Below, one piece after another: positions 61,460-64,000 of a stretch of 64,000 nucleotides of DNA. How positions within the stretch are numbered: position 1 is the first letter of the stretch; each line of letters opens with the position of its first letter. The notes under the pieces were generated by a model, which saw nothing but the letters and a program-made list of their open reading frames with translations, searched no databases and was not told the origin of the DNA. Source of the DNA: an uncultured Alphaproteobacteria bacterium (GTDB lineage: Bacteria > Pseudomonadota > Alphaproteobacteria > Rs-D84). The stretch lies in NCBI GenBank assembly GCA_947367055.1, contig CANBCI010000001.1:62001-126000 (forward strand). The letters are read 5' to 3'. A program made the position numbers and the translations under genes.

Positions 61460-63226
61460 TTATGCGGTGTAATCGTCGCAAACCAAATTCGCGACAGACA
61501 CTCTTTTGATAGCTTCGTTGTCATGCAGTTTCTGCGATCCGGCATTAAAGCTCATACGCTTTCCGCGCACATTCATTTCTTTTGCGGCGTTCATGTACAT
61601 TTGCAACTTTTCCACGTCGTTGTCACCATGCTCGCAATTATAAACCGCGTTTTCAAAATTCTTGGCGGCCTTGCGATAATTATCGCGGGCCTTGTCCGGC
61701 ATTTTGCGCGACATATATATGTCGCCCATCGCGCGGCGCGCGCACCCGGCGGTATAGTAAGACGCGGCCTTGACATCACGGTCCATAAGCAGGCTCTTGT
61801 TTGCGTTCATTCGATTATTACATCTGACGACAACATTGACCGCATTTTGAAAACATTCGATATCGCCGCTTTTTTCACCCAGCCTGTTATACGCATCGGC
61901 AAGCTCACTATAGGCCCCCATATTATCCGGATCAATATCAATCGCCCGCTGAAACAGTTCTATTGCCCCTTTAAAATCCAGTGATACGAGTTTTGCACCG
62001 CCCAGATTAAGAAGCGACATGGACTCTTCTATATTTTTTGAAATTATGTCATCTTTTATCGCTGTATGTGCAACAATTCCGCGATTTTTTACCGTTCCAA
62101 GTATTTTACGCCCCGTATCAAACCCGGATAAAAATTTTTCAACACTGCCGTTAATGCTGGGGCGCGTCATAACGTATTTCACCGTCTGTTCGCCCAGCAG
62201 GAAATGTCCGTTTCTATAAATATTATTTATATCAACCTTGGAAAACGCATCACGACGCATTTTTAACAAATCCTCCGTGGTTATCACGCCGGCGGCATAC
62301 GCAGCGCAAACCCAGCGGCGCTTTAACGTACCCTCGCGCCACTTGGACGGGATTTTTCCTGCGGCAAATGCGTCCGCAACTTCCTGAGCCGTTTGGGCCA
62401 CATCTAGGCGTGCGGCAATATGCGCCATATCGGACGGGCGCTGATACCCGGCCAGCACCAGTGCAATCGCATGCCGGTCCGTAATATTCTTTGCCCCCCC
62501 CGTCGCCCGAACCAGTGCGGGCATTGTATCAAATTCCAGGTGGCGACGCACCTGTTCATAGTTTTCATCCCTGTCGCGAATGTTCGTATTGTCGTCGTTC
62601 GGCATTTGGCGCAGTTTGCCGTTATCGTCATAAAAATACGTCCACGTCGTTCCCAGTCCATAAGTATACCGGGATTCGCCGACATGTTTTCGCGGGGTCG
62701 CACGATACGTTTCCAGTTCGGTCAACCCGACCGCAATATCGGCCCAATATGCATCCAGCGACAAAACAGCGGAACCGGCAACTTCTTTATCGGGGTTTAC
62801 TTTGTCGACAATTTCAATTTTTGCGACATTTGAATCATCGCGCGCATCGTCGCGCAGCCTGTTCCCACCGGCAACAATTCCGGCCAGCATCATGTAATAT
62901 GTCAGATAAGACAATATCCACGGATGCCTCTGCATAAACTCAACAAATTTGTCATCGACGCTCTCGGTCTTGATTTCCGCCGTAAAGAGAGATTTGTACC
63001 CCCGTTCCATACCGCGCAGCAGCGCATTGTTGACAAGCACAATGTCAAACGTTTTTATCATATATGAAATCAGCGACAACAGAAAATATCCGCCGACCTT
63101 TGCGGTCTGCCCCAGTTTTGATTCCGGATATATCTGCAACAGTCGCCGGCGCGCGTTATCAAATTTTTCCGCCGCCCAATCAGGCCCCCGCCCGATTTTT
63201 TCCGTAGCAGTTTTTTTATTTGCCAT
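61460..63226 (-). CDS. Membrane-anchored protein with GH24-like domain and TPR repeats
   Basis: 588 residues. One hydrophobic segment at about residues 35-65 precedes a second near 110-120. Residues 180-380 resemble a phage-lysozyme-like (GH24) domain: a TELETYR start, YTYGLGTTWTYF and a REGTLKRRW helix. Residues 410-560 hold TPR units (AIELFQRAIDIDPDNMGAYSELADAYNRLGE, ARDNYRKAAKNFENAVYN). A muramidase role is an inference; the catalytic Glu may be the one in TELETYR. The start at 63226 has AGGGA upstream and overlaps mucR by 11 bp. Confidence 0.6.
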   Translation of the reverse strand: MANKKTATEKIGRGPDWAAEKFDNARRRLLQIYPESKLGQTAKVGGYFLLSLISYMIKTFDIVLVNNALLRGMERGYKSLFTAEIKTESVDDKFVEFMQRHPWILSYLTYYMMLAGIVAGGNRLRDDARDDSNVAKIEIVDKVNPDKEVAGSAVLSLDAYWADIAVGLTELETYRATPRKHVGESRYTYGLGTTWTYFYDDNGKLRQMPNDDNTNIRDRDENYEQVRRHLEFDTMPALVRATGGAKNITDRHAIALVLAGYQRPSDMAHIAARLDVAQTAQEVADAFAAGKIPSKWREGTLKRRWVCAAYAAGVITTEDLLKMRRDAFSKVDINNIYRNGHFLLGEQTVKYVMTRPSINGSVEKFLSGFDTGRKILGTVKNRGIVAHTAIKDDIISKNIEESMSLLNLGGAKLVSLDFKGAIELFQRAIDIDPDNMGAYSELADAYNRLGEKSGDIECFQNAVNVVVRCNNRMNANKSLLMDRDVKAASYYTAGCARRAMGDIYMSRKMPDKARDNYRKAAKNFENAVYNCEHGDNDVEKLQMYMNAAKEMNVRGKRMSFNAGSQKLHDNEAIKRVSVANLVCDDYTA

Positions 63227-63602
63227 GTTTTGCATCCCTGCCGCTTTTTCCCAACCCCGTCTTTTTCGCAATTGTTGAACGCCGGGCGGCATATGCCGGC
63301 GCAACAAACGGATAATCATCCGGCAAACCCCATTTCGCACGATACTGTTCCGGCGACATACCGAACTTTCGCCGCACATACCGACGCAGCATTATGTGCC
63401 ATGTGCCATCTTCTAGGCACTGAATTTTGTCGTGACGCACGCTGTCTGCAATTTGCTTTGGCGTCGCGACTGCGCCGCGCAGGCTCTCGCGCGCGGCACG
63501 AACCGCCGCATCCATGGACAGGGACGGATTTGCCGCGATCGCCGCCGCCGCCAGATTCGCCACCGCCAGCGCAAATTCGGAATTTTTATCAGTATTTACC
63601 AA
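63216..63602 (-). CDS. MucR/Ros-family transcriptional regulator lacking zinc-ligand histidines
   Basis: 128 residues. The C-terminal half is typical MucR: IQCLEDGTWHIMLRRYVRRKFGMSPEQYRAKWGLPDDYPFVAPAYAARRSTIAKKTGLGK. The two zinc-binding His of the RHLxxHHxM-type stretch are replaced (RRYVRRKFGM), as is the second Cys, so it would fold without zinc. The start is taken as TTG at 63602 with AAGGTG upstream, since no ATG gives the family's N-terminal helices. MucR proteins regulate cell-cycle and envelope genes in alphaproteobacteria. Confidence 0.85.
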   Translation of the reverse strand: MVNTDKNSEFALAVANLAAAAIAANPSLSMDAAVRAARESLRGAVATPKQIADSVRHDKIQCLEDGTWHIMLRRYVRRKFGMSPEQYRAKWGLPDDYPFVAPAYAARRSTIAKKTGLGKSGRDAKHGK

Positions 63603-63677
63603 TTGCCAACACCTTGTTTTTTTAATAAAATTATTATACCATAAATAAAAAGCAAATAAAACAAAGTAAAACAGATT

Positions 63678-64000
63678 ATGAAAACCGATAACAGACCACT
63701 TGCCGACCAAATGCGCCCAAACACGATTGACGATGTCGTGGGCCAGCGTCAATTGCTGGGGGAAAACGGACTGGTTCGGCGAATGGTTGAAAACGGAAAA
63801 TTATCAAACCTGATTTTATGGGGGCCGCCCGGGTGCGGCAAAACAACAATCGCGCGCGCATTGGCAAATTCCGTTGATATGGATTTTGTGCCAATGTCGG
63901 CAGTGTTTGCCGGAACGGCGGACATAAAAAAAACGATGGAGGCGGCAAAACTGCGACGCGACATCGGACGCAACACTTTGTTGTTCATTGACGAAATACA
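63678..64000 (+). CDS. rarA: Replication-associated recombination ATPase RarA (MgsA), 3' partial
   Basis: First 107 residues of a AAA+ ATPase. Family start PLADQMRPNTIDDVVGQRQLLGENGLVRRMVE, then Walker A WGPPGCGKTT and Walker B LLFIDEI at the window edge. RarA acts at stalled replication forks. The rest lies beyond 64000. Divergent from mucR. Confidence 0.92.
   Translation, partial: MKTDNRPLADQMRPNTIDDVVGQRQLLGENGLVRRMVENGKLSNLILWGPPGCGKTTIARALANSVDMDFVPMSAVFAGTADIKKTMEAAKLRRDIGRNTLLFIDEI

Noticed and set aside
1-64000. CRISPR array or transposase-bearing insertion sequence
   Set aside because: No regularly spaced short repeats and no transposase, integrase or reverse transcriptase gene were seen. 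The 376-bp inverted repeats are parts of two genes and not element ends.
1-64000. Alternative genetic code with TGA as tryptophan
   Set aside because: TGA ends several genes (the HAD gene, recJ and gltX among them), and conserved Trp positions use TGG.

Overview
The window is a gene-dense stretch of a bacterial chromosome using the standard code: TGA serves as a stop, for example at the end of the HAD gene at 3479, and Trp is TGG. A MucR/Ros regulator, LolA, TatABC, a ParE of the alphaproteobacterial type, SufBC/SufS/SufE and GatCAB all point to an alphaproteobacterium. The many exported cysteine-rich proteins built from short CxxC and GYY repeats suggest one of the uncultured, host-associated lineages. 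This placement is inferred from gene content; no 16S rRNA gene is present.

Layout. 0-6.9 kb: end of pgsA, a cysteine-rich exported protein, dnaJ, a HAD phosphatase, parE and a DUF3781 gene. 6.9-14.8 kb: exported proteins, dnaA, dprA, plsY, rpsT and a second cysteine-rich protein. Its promoter, leader and first 97 codons are an inverted near-identical copy of the first one. 14.9-17.5 kb: a secretin lipoprotein and a TcpQ-like protein. 17.7-22.1 kb: sufB and sufC, separated by an exported cysteine-rich gene that points the other way. 22-29 kb: a PerM-type transporter, ruvX, gatC, gatA, tRNA-Phe, gatB and miaB. 29-34.3 kb: an autotransporter, a lipoprotein, small genes, an outer-membrane barrel and a dehydrogenase. 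34.3-36.4 kb: tRNA-Lys with a duplicated 3' end, a radical-SAM-like gene and an acetyltransferase (a small accessory patch). 36.5-46.1 kb: a long minus-strand run, sufS-sufT-sufE-ftsL-ftsI-recJ-nrnA-lolA-tatB-tatC, then an NlpD-like lipoprotein. 46.2-55.3 kb: trxA, a DksA-like gene, tatA, a SPOR protein, thrS, hemolysin III and gltX with exported proteins between. 55.4-64 kb: trmB, an operon of unknown genes, a YbeY-Lnt fusion, a TPR protein, mucR and the start of rarA.

The most unusual feature is a set of three copies of a structured RNA of about 190-213 nt (20242-20432 minus, 47014-47226 plus, 52724-52929 minus). Each begins about 6-8 nt after a -10 box (clear in two copies, weak in the third) and ends in a Rho-independent terminator placed just before the ribosome binding site of a gene for an exported protein. 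The three sequences differ, but their helices are kept by compensating base changes. These include a 7-bp first hairpin, a second hairpin whose loop pairs with a distant strand (a pseudoknot), and a closing helix next to a conserved AU-rich motif. I do not recognise the family. It looks like a cis-acting, attenuator-like leader or an undescribed small RNA tied to envelope proteins.

GatCAB with gltX (tRNA-dependent amidation), SufBC with SufS/SufE/SufT (iron-sulfur assembly feeding MiaB), TatABC, LolA, Lnt and PlsY/PgsA (envelope biogenesis) are the main connected housekeeping functions. Several genes (parE, trmB, nlpD) have a -10 box only a few bases before the start codon and no Shine-Dalgarno site, which suggests leaderless mRNAs.
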